Positions 9,101 to 16,245 of a DNA stretch of 46,083 nucleotides are shown here, piece after piece (position 1 is the stretch's first letter; each line of letters opens with the position of its first letter). This stretch comes from Nitrospinota bacterium (GTDB lineage Bacteria > Nitrospinota_A > UBA7883 > JACRGQ01). Made by a program: the position numbers and the translations under genes. Location: the NCBI GenBank assembly GCA_016217735.1, contig JACRGQ010000035.1:1-46083 (forward strand), read 5' to 3'. A model generated the notes under the pieces. That model searched no databases, had not been told where the DNA came from, and worked only from the letters and a program-made list of their open reading frames with translations.

Positions 9101-10337
9101 CCACATCCGGCACAAAATGGACGGCCGCCGTGGCCTGCGCGGTGATTTCATTGCGCACCGCGTCGGCCCCCGCGAAATCGCCGATCATATAGCGCCCCGA
9201 TCCGGTGGCGCCAACCCCCTTGACGACCACCATGCCGCCGATCTCGCCGCCGATTTCCAGCAATCCCTGCGTCACCATCTGAATCGGCTTGCCGGAAGTG
9301 CGGAGGTAGCGGCGGGCCACCACGCGGAACTGCTCGTCGATGGCAACCACATTGGTGGAGAGTGAGCCGATGTCAATGCCGACGTAGACCGCCGCCCCCG
9401 GCTGGACCGGGTGGACGCCGATGTCATAGCCGTGTCCGTTGCCATCCAGCAGCGGATCCATCGCCCCTTCCACCGCCCGCCGCACGCGGAGGTATTCCTC
9501 CACCGGTTGCTCCCAAAGGAATTCCGCGCGCCGCCCCTCGTCCAGCGCGCTGAGGGCGGCCCCCAACGCGCCGGTGACGTTGTGCAGCGCCGGGATGACC
9601 AACGCGCCGTCGGCCAGTTCCAGTTCGCTCTCAAAGGCCTTCACCACACCGCTGTTTGAGGCAACCCCTCCCACGAAGGCTATCGGAGTTTCCATTTTTT
9701 TGCCCCGGGCAATATTGCTTTTAAAGCTGCGGGCCACGGCGTGGCACAGGCCGGCGATAATATCGTAGTTTGGCGTGCCTACCTGCTGCAGGTGGATCAT
9801 GTCCGACTTGGCGAAGACGGAGCAGCGCCCCGCCACGCGGGCCGGGTTTTTCGATTTCAGCGCCATGCCGCCAAACTCCTTGTCGATGGAATAGCCGAGC
9901 CGGGTAGCCTGCTGATCGAGAAAACTTCCGGTGCCGGCGGCGCAGACGGTGTTCATCGCAAAATCTTCCAGCACGGCTCCCTTGGCGGTATCCGGCTTCA
10001 TGATCATCAGCTTGGAATCCTGCCCTCCCATTTCGATAACGGTGCGGACTTCCGGGTGCAGGTGGGCGATGGCGCGGCTTTGAGCAACAACCTCATTGTA
10101 AAACGCGCCGCCGATGAGCGAAGCGGCCAGTTCGCCGCCGGTGCCGGTGGCGCCGCAGGCCTCAATGATGGCATCGGGGTGCTGTGCGCGAAGTTCCTTG
10201 AGAATTTCCGCCAGAACGGGCAACGGTTTGCCGTACATGCGCCGGTAAACGGTGGTGGAAACGTTTTTTTGGCCGTCAAGCAGAACCGCTTTGACGCTGA
10301 TGGATCCGATGTCTACACCGAGGAACAGTCTCTTCAC
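6135..10337 (-). CDS. Giant acyl-CoA dehydratase activase-related fusion protein
   Basis: A 1400-residue fusion. Residues about 4-265 and 317-575 are two BcrA/HgdC-type ASKHA ATPase modules, each with D-I-G-S, G-A-T-G-(T)-G, G-G-Q-D-S-K and CAAGTGSF; Cys132/Cys172 and Cys442/Cys482 would hold the bridging [4Fe-4S] cluster. A Cys cluster follows (601, 604, 608, 627), then a DUF2229-like region (about 670-890, VGVPRVLTMYE) and a C-terminal HgdB-like part with TGKECIPYTL, TEGPCRLGQY and LPFGCMPGT. In characterised relatives, ATP hydrolysis pushes electrons to very low potential for hard reductions or dehydrations. The substrate of this long form is unknown. GTG start with GGGAGGT ahead. Co-transcribed with the ferredoxin. 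Confidence 0.9.
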   Translation of the reverse strand: MKRLFLGVDIGSISVKAVLLDGQKNVSTTVYRRMYGKPLPVLAEILKELRAQHPDAIIEACGATGTGGELAASLIGGAFYNEVVAQSRAIAHLHPEVRTVIEMGGQDSKLMIMKPDTAKGAVLEDFAMNTVCAAGTGSFLDQQATRLGYSIDKEFGGMALKSKNPARVAGRCSVFAKSDMIHLQQVGTPNYDIIAGLCHAVARSFKSNIARGKKMETPIAFVGGVASNSGVVKAFESELELADGALVIPALHNVTGALGAALSALDEGRRAEFLWEQPVEEYLRVRRAVEGAMDPLLDGNGHGYDIGVHPVQPGAAVYVGIDIGSLSTNVVAIDEQFRVVARRYLRTSGKPIQMVTQGLLEIGGEIGGMVVVKGVGATGSGRYMIGDFAGADAVRNEITAQATAAVHFVPDVESIFEIGGQDSKYIAIKDGAVVDFEMNKVCAAGTGSFIEEQAERLGLDIKKDFSDAAFSAPRPGKFGERCTVFIESDLVSNQQKGSPAADLAAGLAYSIVKNYLSVVGDRIIGAKVLFQGGVAWNRAVVAAFGAITGKKIHVPPHHDCTGAVGAAIIAARYMRNRPDLKTRFKGFDLRGRNYKVTSFECKACDNVCDVSRVKFVDEPAHYYGARCELFEKDAKKADNGLPDLFAERDRLCFGPYLEKKKPAAEGGMVVGVPRVLTMYESFPFWRAFLEELGADIILSGKTNQQIARDSMEHITAETCFPIKVIHGHVVDLANKGANVIFMPSVLTMSQKGTSKFKNSQMCPLVQANSYIVKNAMDLKGKGLELWEPVINFQRGDAAVAEALIPLGSRLGASASKVAAAVRVARAAQSAFYAALKARGREALAGLKDDRQAVVIIARPYNGCDSGINMDLPRKLKDMGKIAIPMDMLELSEDPVYESNPDMYWRSGQRLQAAAEVVRKNPKLNAIYISNFKCGPDSFITYHVQQQMMGKPYLHLEVDEHSADAGAITRCEAFFDSLENVDGGDYARRQRQKTARLNGHNRKLFIPWMCDHSYAMAAAFRYYGVDAEVLPRTDAASLEVGRRYSTGKECIPYTLVAGDVLKKALENGFDPAAASFLIPTTEGPCRLGQYQGALRIQLDRLGHVDARLMAPSAEGNYGGFEGVGRNFKRMTWRGIVATDILLKLLHETRPYETVPGTADRAYQQALDIVVKSVRGGAKDIFKRMYDVRALFRAVPVEKSVRRPVIGVVGEIYVRLHSYSNGNVIRRIEEMGGEAWLAPLGEWFFYCTDRFIAKNRRDGKWVGVLSGMMLNGITHNDEKKMMEPFKDDLLNWHEPSTPEVLARSAPYIDATFEGEATLSVGKAVDYAGKGCAGIINLLPFGCMPGTVVSAVSKRVREECGNIPWLNIDIDGMDENNGRSRLEAFVFQAKQYKERKAAEGSVA

Positions 10338-10513
10338 ACCGACCTCCCATTATAATGCATGGCTTTCCCTCCGCCGTGGAAAGGGGATATAGCCCGCATT
10401 CAGACACGCGCTCGCAGGTTACCCCATCGCCAACTTACTTCCATAATCCCAAAACAAGCCGGATTTGACAAGGAGTAAAATCCCCATACACACACGGAAA
10501 AAGCCGCGGCGGA

Positions 10514-11071
10514 TCAATCTTCCTGCCAGTAGCGGCGGTATTCCTGTGTAAAGCTCAAGGTCTGGAACCCCTCCATCCGGTCAATAAAAAGCTTCCCGTA
10601 GAGATGGTCGATTTCATGCTGGAACACCACGGCCTGAAACCCCTCCGCCTTAATAGTGATCTCCTTGCCGTCCACCGACAGCGCTTTCAGGGTGATACCA
10701 GCGGCCCGTTTTACCTTGCCCCAGAGATCCCGCACACTCAGGCACCCTTCCCACCCCTCTTCCACATCCTGCGAAAACGCGGTGATTTCCGGATTGATCA
10801 ACACGGTGAGCGGAATCGCCTCCTTGCCGGGGTAGCGCGGGTTTTCCTGCGTCTCGATAACCGCCACCTGCCGCGAAACACCTACTTGGGGGGCGGCAAG
10901 CCCCGCGCCGTTATACTCCCGCATCGTGTCGATCATCGACTCGATGAAGAGCTTGAACCGCGGATCCTTGAGTTCCTTTGGAGTCACCGGGTCGGCCCGC
11001 TTGCGCAAGACGGGGTGCCCCAAAAGAGTCACTTTAAGGATTGACGGTTCGTCCAGAAACAGTTCAGACAA
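10514..11071 (-). CDS. def: Peptide deformylase
   Basis: Removes the formyl group from the N-terminal Met of new proteins. All three family motifs are present: GAGLAAPQVG, EGCLSV (metal-binding Cys) and QHEIDHLYG (two metal-binding His and the catalytic Glu). Start choice: the frame stays open well upstream into the [2Fe-2S] gene. TTG at 11071 is favoured because GAGGG lies about nine bases ahead and it overlaps the preceding stop by only eight bases; this gives 185 residues, slightly long for the family because of a dozen extra N-terminal residues. A GTG at 11032 would start closer to the usual N-terminus but has no good ribosome site. Confidence 0.92.
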   Translation of the reverse strand: MSELFLDEPSILKVTLLGHPVLRKRADPVTPKELKDPRFKLFIESMIDTMREYNGAGLAAPQVGVSRQVAVIETQENPRYPGKEAIPLTVLINPEITAFSQDVEEGWEGCLSVRDLWGKVKRAAGITLKALSVDGKEITIKAEGFQAVVFQHEIDHLYGKLFIDRMEGFQTLSFTQEYRRYWQED

Positions 11072-11252
11072 GGTATTTTGCCCTCGCATCCTTAAATGTC
11101 TTGATGGCGTCCACGATGCATCCGCCACAACCGGTGCCCACATGGGTGATCGCCTGCACCTTGTCGAAGGTATCGGCGCCGTTTTTCACGGCTTCTTCGA
11201 TCTGCGTGTTGGTCACGCGGCGGCAATCGCAAATCTGATACGTCTCACCCAT
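11064..11252 (-). CDS. BFD-type [2Fe-2S]-binding protein
   Basis: A 62-residue protein consisting of a single BFD-like domain as found in bacterioferritin-associated ferredoxin, NifU and nitrite reductases. The four cluster ligands are visible: C-D-C near residues 8-10 and C-G-G-C near residue 42. The ATG is preceded by AAGGAGAG. It overlaps the peptide deformylase start. Bfd itself releases iron from bacterioferritin, but no bacterioferritin gene is present here. A general electron-transfer or cluster role is all that can be said. Confidence 0.88.
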   Translation of the reverse strand: MGETYQICDCRRVTNTQIEEAVKNGADTFDKVQAITHVGTGCGGCIVDAIKTFKDARAKYLV

Positions 11253-11366
11253 GCTGCTCTCCTTGGCATTAAGGTTGTTAATCGAAATTTTTTGCCCGTT
11301 ACCGAACCTGTATACCTTATCAAAAATGTCGGGTAATTGTAAGTGGGGATTTTTTTGGGGGAGGGA

Positions 11367-12047
11367 TCAGCCAACCGTGTCGGACAACGGACTGGAGCGA
11401 TCCACGTCTATCATTTTGGTGGAACCGACATAGGTCGATTCCACCACCTTGGTGACAGAACCGAGCTTCGTCACCAAATCACGGATGCGGCAGGCCTGCG
11501 TATTCACCGCCTGGATGCACTCAAACACATCCTTGGCATCCATTTTTTGCCAATCTTTGAGCATCTCGGCGTTGCCCATGATGCCGGCGAGCGGATTGTT
11601 GATCTCGTGCTGGAGGGTAACCGTCATAGCAAGGACGGTCTGGAGCTGTTTCGCGTCCACCAGGTCCTTTTCAAGTTCCCGGATGCGGAGGCGGGCCTTC
11701 ACCCTGCTTAACAGTTCATCCGGATCAAACGGTTTGACGATGTAGTCATCGGCCCCCAAATCCATCCCTTTGATCTTGTCCCCCATCTCGCGCCGGGCGG
11801 AGAGCATAATAACGGAAATGAACTTGGTTTCGGGGCTCTCTTTTATCGTCCGGCAGACCTCATAGCCGTCAATGCCGGGCATCATGATGTCAAGCAGTAT
11901 CAAATCCGGCTGCTCCTTGGCCAGCCGCTCCAGCGCCATCTCGCCACTGGAGCAGTTGATGATGTCGAAGTTCCCCTTTTTGCGCAGGGTCATCTCGACC
12001 AGCAGCCCGATATTCGGGTCATCGTCCACGATCATTATTTTAGCCAT
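11367..12047 (-). CDS. Response regulator with HisKA-like dimerisation domain, no ATPase
   Basis: A 226-residue signalling protein. Residues 1-122 form a receiver with acidic pocket D8-D9-D10, phospho-acceptor Asp53 (LLDIMMPG) and Lys105 (VKPFDPDEL). Residues about 130-200 look like a kinase dimerisation domain with His147 in LQHEINNPLAGI, preceded by a helical linker. No N, G1 or G2 box follows, and only a short tail remains before the stop, so it cannot bind ATP like a kinase. It may act as a phosphotransfer or dimer-exchange partner. TATAAT lies on the minus strand at 12074-12079 with TTGAGA 19 bases further. It is separated by about 114 bases from the following [2Fe-2S] gene. Confidence 0.85.
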   Translation of the reverse strand: MAKIMIVDDDPNIGLLVEMTLRKKGNFDIINCSSGEMALERLAKEQPDLILLDIMMPGIDGYEVCRTIKESPETKFISVIMLSARREMGDKIKGMDLGADDYIVKPFDPDELLSRVKARLRIRELEKDLVDAKQLQTVLAMTVTLQHEINNPLAGIMGNAEMLKDWQKMDAKDVFECIQAVNTQACRIRDLVTKLGSVTKVVESTYVGSTKMIDVDRSSPLSDTVG

Positions 12048-12109
12048 TGTCGCGCTTCCGTCTCCAATCCGGTATTATACGCCATCGGTACGTCATTTTC
12101 TCAAGACCA

Positions 12110-12139
12110 TTTCCATTTCACGCCGTTTTTCACTATAAT
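12110..12139 (+). promoter_or_regulatory. Putative sigma-70 promoter for the dehydrogenase gene
   Basis: TTTCCA (12110-12115), an 18-base spacer, and a perfect TATAAT (12134-12139). The transcript would start near 12146, leaving a leader of about 30 bases that contains the AGGAG ribosome site. Confidence 0.45.
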
Positions 12140-12176
12140 CAATCGCAGTTCTCTACAAATCGGCAGGAGCGGCCAA

Positions 12177-13205
12177 ATGATCAAACCGCGCGTGGTTCTC
12201 ACTCACTGGGTGCATGACGAAGTCATCGACTATCTAAGCTCCCAATGCGAGCTGATCCGCAATGACAGCCGTGAGCCCATGCCGCGCAAAACGCTCCTCA
12301 AGGAAATCGGCACCGCCGAAGCATTGATGGTCTTCGGCAAAGACGTGGTGGACGGCGAGATGATCGCCGCCGCCCCAAAGCTGCGTATCGCCGCCGCCAC
12401 CACCACCCAACCGAAGAACGTGGATATGGACGCCTGCACCAAACGCGGCGTCTGGTACACCACCGTGCCGGACATGCGGCACACCCCGGCCTCCGAGCTG
12501 GCCGTCGGCCTTTTAATCGGCGTGACGCGGATGCTTCCCGAAGGAGACCGCTTCATCCGTTCCGGCAAGTTCAAAGGGTGGCGCGCCGACCACTACGGCA
12601 CCGGCCTTTCGGGCAAGACGCTCGGCATCCTCGGCATGGGAGCGCTGGGACAGGCAATCGCCAAGCGGCTGGAGGGATTTGAAATGAAGCTGCTCTACGC
12701 CGATCCGAATCCGCTGTCAAAAGACCGCGAATACGCCCTGAAACTTACCCGCAAATCGCAAGACGACCTGCTGGCCTCTTCCGACTTCGTCATCCTCTCG
12801 CTCCCCCTCCTGCCCGAAACGCGCGGGCTCATCAACGCGGATACGGCGTGGAAGATGAAAAAGCGCGCCTACCTCGTCAACATGGCGCGCGGCAGCGTGG
12901 TGGAGGAATCGGCGGTGGTAAAAGCGCTGGAAACCGGCCATCTTGCCGGCTATGCGGCGGACGTATTCGCCATGGAAGATGACATGTTTTTGGATCACCC
13001 CGAAAGCATCCATCCGGCGCTGGTTAAAAACAGCCTGCACACCGTATTCACCCCGCACATCGGCAGCGCGGTGGATGACGTGCGGCGGAACATCACGCTC
13101 GACGCCGCGCAGAACATCCTGGAAGCCATCGCCGGCCAGCGCCCCCACGGCGCGCAGAACCAGCCCGAAGTCTCGCTCGGCACCGCCAGCGAACCGTTCT
13201 TTTAA
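12177..13205 (+). CDS. D-2-hydroxyacid dehydrogenase, phosphite dehydrogenase (PtxD)-like subfamily
   Basis: An NAD-dependent oxidoreductase of 342 residues. It has the Rossmann motif GILGMGALGQ, the catalytic Arg in NMARGSVV, the Glu in AADVFAME and His294 in TPHIGSA. Several stretches closely resemble phosphite dehydrogenase (GWRADHYGTGLSG, YAADVFAMED, FTPHIGSAV). However, aligned by eye, the phosphite-binding Lys (K76 in PtxD) is Thr77 and the nearby Asp79 is Lys80. It is therefore more likely a glyoxylate, hydroxypyruvate or other 2-oxoacid reductase. AGGAG precedes the ATG at normal distance. It stands alone and converges on larE across a repeat element. Confidence 0.85.
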   Translation: MIKPRVVLTHWVHDEVIDYLSSQCELIRNDSREPMPRKTLLKEIGTAEALMVFGKDVVDGEMIAAAPKLRIAAATTTQPKNVDMDACTKRGVWYTTVPDMRHTPASELAVGLLIGVTRMLPEGDRFIRSGKFKGWRADHYGTGLSGKTLGILGMGALGQAIAKRLEGFEMKLLYADPNPLSKDREYALKLTRKSQDDLLASSDFVILSLPLLPETRGLINADTAWKMKKRAYLVNMARGSVVEESAVVKALETGHLAGYAADVFAMEDDMFLDHPESIHPALVKNSLHTVFTPHIGSAVDDVRRNITLDAAQNILEAIAGQRPHGAQNQPEVSLGTASEPFF

Positions 13206-13228
13206 TAGCGGTCTGTTAAAAATTCCCT

Positions 13229-13295
13229 GTCATCCTGAGCCGCAGGCGAAGGATCTCTTTCCGGAATGGGATTCTTCGCTCCGCTCAGAATGACA
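13229..13295. repeat. REP/MITE-like palindromic element
   Basis: TGTCATCCTGAGC at the left end is an inverted match (one mismatch) to GCTCAGAATGACA at the right end. The interior GCGAAGGATCT and ATTCTTCGCTCCG also pair. This GTCATCCTGAGC...CTCAGAATGAC pattern is a widely distributed intergenic repeat type. Here it lies between the ends of two convergent genes and could act as a bidirectional terminator. A split, inverted relative is at 1399-1585. Confidence 0.75.
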
Positions 13296-13309
13296 TGTAT
13301 AAGGCGCGG

Positions 13310-14155
13310 TTATTGGGACAGATTCAGGGAGCCGGTGCGGTAGCCTTCCAGGTCGAGCGTTACATAGGTGAAGCCAAGCGCTTTTATCGCCGCCGCCCAC
13401 TCGCCATAGCGCGGGTCGCCCATAAAGGCGGCCAACTCGCTTTTGGCGATCTCGATCCGGGCGATGCCGTCGTGATCGCGCACGCGGAGTTGCCTGTACC
13501 CCGCCTTCTTCAAAATGTCCTCCGCCTGTTCCACGCGGCTTAATTTCTCGGCGGTGATCTTCACGCCGTACGGGAAACGGCTGGCGAGGCACGCGGCGGC
13601 CGGCTTGTCCCAGTTCGGCAGGCCAAGCCGTTGCGCGTGATGGCGGATGTCCTCCTTGGTGAATCCCGCCTCGATGAGCGGCGAGCGGACGCCCTGTTCC
13701 GCCGCCGCCTTGCGCCCCGGACGGTAATCGCCGAGGTCGTCCATATTCGCCCCGTCGCAGACGAAGGCATACCCCTCTTCCTTCGCCATTTTGGAAAGGA
13801 TGCCGAAAAGCTCCCCCTTGCAGAAAAAACAGCGGTTCGGCGGATTGTCGGCATAACCGGGGATATCCAGCTCTTCGCTGACGATCACCCGGTGCGGCGC
13901 GCCGATCCGTTTGATGATATCAAGCGCCTGCCGGAATTCGCTTTCCGGATACGTGCTGCTGCGGGCGGTGACGGCAAGCACCCGGCCACCGTTATCCTTC
14001 AGCGCATCCCACGCGGCGGCGGCCAAAAACGAGCTGTCCACCCCGCCCGAATAGGCGATGACGACGCTCTCCATGCCGGCGAAAATGGCGCGCAACTTTT
14101 CGTATTTCTCAGCCTTCGTCAAGCTCAAGACGGCTTTTGATTCCTTTGTAGGCAT
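13310..14155 (-). CDS. larE: ATP-dependent sacrificial sulfur transferase LarE family
   Basis: A PP-loop ATP pyrophosphatase of 281 residues. AYSGGVDSS (residues 34-42) is the adenylation loop. NPPNRCFFCK carries two Cys. Cys189 in AAACLASRFPYG matches the position of the sulfur-donating Cys in LarE. In Lactobacillus, LarE gives its Cys sulfur to the nickel-pincer cofactor of lactate racemase. Neither larB nor larC is nearby, so the substrate is uncertain. The ATG start overlaps the preceding GT2 gene by 47 bases; TTG codons 27 and 33 bases further in are possible alternatives that would shorten the overlap. Confidence 0.85.
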   Translation of the reverse strand: MPTKESKAVLSLTKAEKYEKLRAIFAGMESVVIAYSGGVDSSFLAAAAWDALKDNGGRVLAVTARSSTYPESEFRQALDIIKRIGAPHRVIVSEELDIPGYADNPPNRCFFCKGELFGILSKMAKEEGYAFVCDGANMDDLGDYRPGRKAAAEQGVRSPLIEAGFTKEDIRHHAQRLGLPNWDKPAAACLASRFPYGVKITAEKLSRVEQAEDILKKAGYRQLRVRDHDGIARIEIAKSELAAFMGDPRYGEWAAAIKALGFTYVTLDLEGYRTGSLNLSQ

Positions 14156-15035
14156 TGGCGTATTCCCTGTCTCCGATCATTTTGTAATACAGCGCCCAAA
14201 AACGCACGCCAAAAGCGAACATCGCCTTCAGAATGGCGCTTTTCAGGCCGGGATGGTGTTTTTCAAAGTACAGCCGGTAGCTCAAAAATTTTTCCAGCAA
14301 CACGCGCGGCTTTTCCTTTTGCGAACTGTAGCCGACGTAATGCTCAATCTCAAACGACGGATCAAACACCACGTTAAACCCGGCCCGCTTGCAGCGCAGG
14401 CACCAGTCGATCTCCTCGCAAAAAAGGAAAAACCGCTGGTCGAACGGCCCCGCTTTATACCACGCCAGCCGCTTCACCAGCAAGAACGCGCCGGTGACAT
14501 AATCCACCGGCTTCGGACGGCTGTGCGGGTCGAACTGCCCGAAACGTCCTTTAAGGAACGGCGTGAGCAGCGTTTTGACGCCCGGCAGATGAAGCAGTTC
14601 CCGCAAGCGGAAAACCCACGCGAATACCAGAAAAAGCGTGGGGAACCCGTAGGCGGAGGTCTGGATACTCCCATCCGGACGGCGATTCTGGCAACCGAGG
14701 GCGCCAGCCGATTTATCGGCCTTGAAATTGTCCAGCAGCGCGCCGATGCCGTCAGTAAGAATGCGGGTATCGGGATTGAGAAAGAGCAGAAAATCCCCGA
14801 TGGCGATATCGGCCCCAGCGTTGCAGCCGGCGGCAAAGCCCATGTTCGTTTCGCTCATGATGAGCGCGGTATGGCGGTCGGCCCGCGCGGCGGGAGTGAT
14901 GCTGCCGTCGGTGCTGGCATTATCGACGATGATGACCTCGTATTCGAGGCCGCCGAATTTTTCGGCCATCGAGGCGACGCATTTCTCCAGATAGGGGCCG
15001 CTGTTGTAATTGACGATGATGACGCTTAGGCGCAT
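14109..15035 (-). CDS. Family 2 glycosyltransferase
   Basis: An inverting GT-A enzyme of 308 residues, similar in layout to the one at 1641. Motifs: VIIVNYNSGPYL at the N-terminus, DNASTDGSI, FLNPDTRIL (metal-binding Asp), GAFLLVKRLAW and LFCEEIDWCLR. It likely extends a surface glycan at the cytoplasmic membrane. No transport or other glycan genes flank it, and it overlaps larE, with which it is probably co-transcribed. TATGAT lies six bases upstream of the ATG, which has no ribosome site, suggesting a leaderless transcript. Confidence 0.87.
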   Translation of the reverse strand: MRLSVIIVNYNSGPYLEKCVASMAEKFGGLEYEVIIVDNASTDGSITPAARADRHTALIMSETNMGFAAGCNAGADIAIGDFLLFLNPDTRILTDGIGALLDNFKADKSAGALGCQNRRPDGSIQTSAYGFPTLFLVFAWVFRLRELLHLPGVKTLLTPFLKGRFGQFDPHSRPKPVDYVTGAFLLVKRLAWYKAGPFDQRFFLFCEEIDWCLRCKRAGFNVVFDPSFEIEHYVGYSSQKEKPRVLLEKFLSYRLYFEKHHPGLKSAILKAMFAFGVRFWALYYKMIGDREYANAYKGIKSRLELDEG

Positions 15036-15041
15036 GACTCA

Positions 15042-15047
15042 ATCATA
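15042..15047 (-). promoter_or_regulatory. -10-like box directly upstream of the second GT2 gene
   Basis: On the minus strand TATGAT ends six bases before the ATG at 15035. No Shine-Dalgarno sequence is present between them. No clear -35 box is seen. Confidence 0.35.
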
Positions 15048-15059
15048 GCGGGTATTTTT

Positions 15060-15097
15060 GGAAAAAAGAAAGGCGGCGGGCCGGAAAGCCCGCCGCC
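15060..15097 (-). terminator. Strong Rho-independent terminator after the parvulin gene
   Basis: On the minus strand a perfect 10-bp stem GGCGGCGGGC / GCCCGCCGCC with a six-base loop is followed by T-T-C-T-T-T-T-T-T. It sits about 12 bases after the parvulin stop. Confidence 0.9.
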
Positions 15098-15108
15098 GCA
15101 ATGCCGGG

Positions 15109-16200
15109 TCAGATGTTGATCTTTATCTTGGCCTTTGCCTTCAGGTTTTCAATGTAGCTTTTCACCGCGTCGCCCTTCTTCTGCGATTCGAGGCCGCGGA
15201 TAAGGTCGTTCTTCATTTCCGCGAACGGAACGGAACCGGCCGCTTTGCGTTCCTCAAACTTGATGATGTGCAGGCCGAACGGGGTGGCCACCACGCCGCT
15301 CACCTCGCCCGGCTTCATGTTCCAAACCGCGTCTTCGAATTCCTTCACCATCGCCCCTTTGGGGAAGAAACCGAGGTCGCCGCCGCTCTCGGCGCTGCCG
15401 TCCTGCGAATGTTTCTTCGCGACATCCTCGAATTTCGCCCCGCCCTTGAGCTCCGCCTGGATTTCATCCATCTTTTTCTTCGCTTCGGCCTTCTTGGCGT
15501 CATCAGCCGCCTTGTCCACCAGCAGGATTATGTGACGCGCGCGGACCATTTCCGGGCGGTCAAACTCCTTGGTGTGCTCGTCGTAATACTTCTTGGCTTC
15601 CGCCTCGTCAACTTTCACCCCGGCGGCGGCCTTTTCGTCAAGCAGGCGGCGGATTGCGAGGTTTTTGCCGATGTCCCTTTTCAGGTCTTTTTCGGTGATT
15701 CCCTGCTCCTTCAGCCCCTTTTTGTATTCTTCCGGGGAAGGAAACGATTTGGCGATCTTGTCGATCTGATCCTGCACTTCCTTATCGTCCACCTTTATTT
15801 TTTTGGCTTGGGCGTCCTGATAAAGAACTTCGGCGACCACCATCCGGTCAGCCACCTGCTTTTGCGCGTTCTTCAGCCATTCTTCGGTGATGGGCTGGCC
15901 GTGCGACTTCATCTGTCTTATCAGGTTGTCCAGCACCCTTACGAATATTTCCCTGTTAACTTCAACCCCCCCGATGGTGGCGATCACTTTCGGAAGTTTC
16001 TTCGGGTCATAGGCCACTTCCTTCACCGGCGCCGGTGCGGCAACTGGCGGCGGAGCGGCAGCCGGCGCCGGAGCGGCCTTGGCGGCCGCTTTCTCTTCCG
16101 CCGCCGCGGCGGGGGCCACGTTCGAATCGAGGAAGGACATAAAGACGAGGCCGATCACAACAAACACAGCCAACGCCATGCCCACCGCTTTTTTGTTCAT
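15109..16200 (-). CDS. Periplasmic parvulin peptidyl-prolyl isomerase (SurA/PrsA-like)
   Basis: A 363-residue exported folding factor. The N-terminus is a membrane anchor or signal (about residues 3-24), followed by an Ala/Pro-rich linker. A SurA-N-like helical chaperone region (about 70-215) precedes a single PpiC rotamase domain (about 220-330) marked by VRARHIILL, GGDLGFFPKGAMV and PFGLHIIKF. Start choice: GGAGAG is about eight bases before the ATG at 16200; a TTG five codons earlier overlaps that site and is not favoured. It follows fabG by 45 bases and ends at a strong terminator. Outer-membrane protein folding is the likely role. Confidence 0.9.
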   Translation of the reverse strand: MNKKAVGMALAVFVVIGLVFMSFLDSNVAPAAAAEEKAAAKAAPAPAAAPPPVAAPAPVKEVAYDPKKLPKVIATIGGVEVNREIFVRVLDNLIRQMKSHGQPITEEWLKNAQKQVADRMVVAEVLYQDAQAKKIKVDDKEVQDQIDKIAKSFPSPEEYKKGLKEQGITEKDLKRDIGKNLAIRRLLDEKAAAGVKVDEAEAKKYYDEHTKEFDRPEMVRARHIILLVDKAADDAKKAEAKKKMDEIQAELKGGAKFEDVAKKHSQDGSAESGGDLGFFPKGAMVKEFEDAVWNMKPGEVSGVVATPFGLHIIKFEERKAAGSVPFAEMKNDLIRGLESQKKGDAVKSYIENLKAKAKIKINI

Positions 16201-16245
16201 TTTAAGACTCTCCAATAAAAAAGGTTGAGTGAGGGGCTACAGCCC

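Noticed and set aside
10348-10356. TATAAT on the minus strand just before the activase gene
   Set aside because: A transcript from it would begin inside or after the GGGAGGT ribosome site, which would then be lost, and no -35 box is seen. The gene clearly uses a ribosome site, so its promoter is probably further upstream.
12177-13205. Phosphite dehydrogenase (ptxD) as a firm call
   Set aside because: The Lys and Asp of the phosphite pocket are replaced, and no phosphite or phosphonate transporter gene is nearby.
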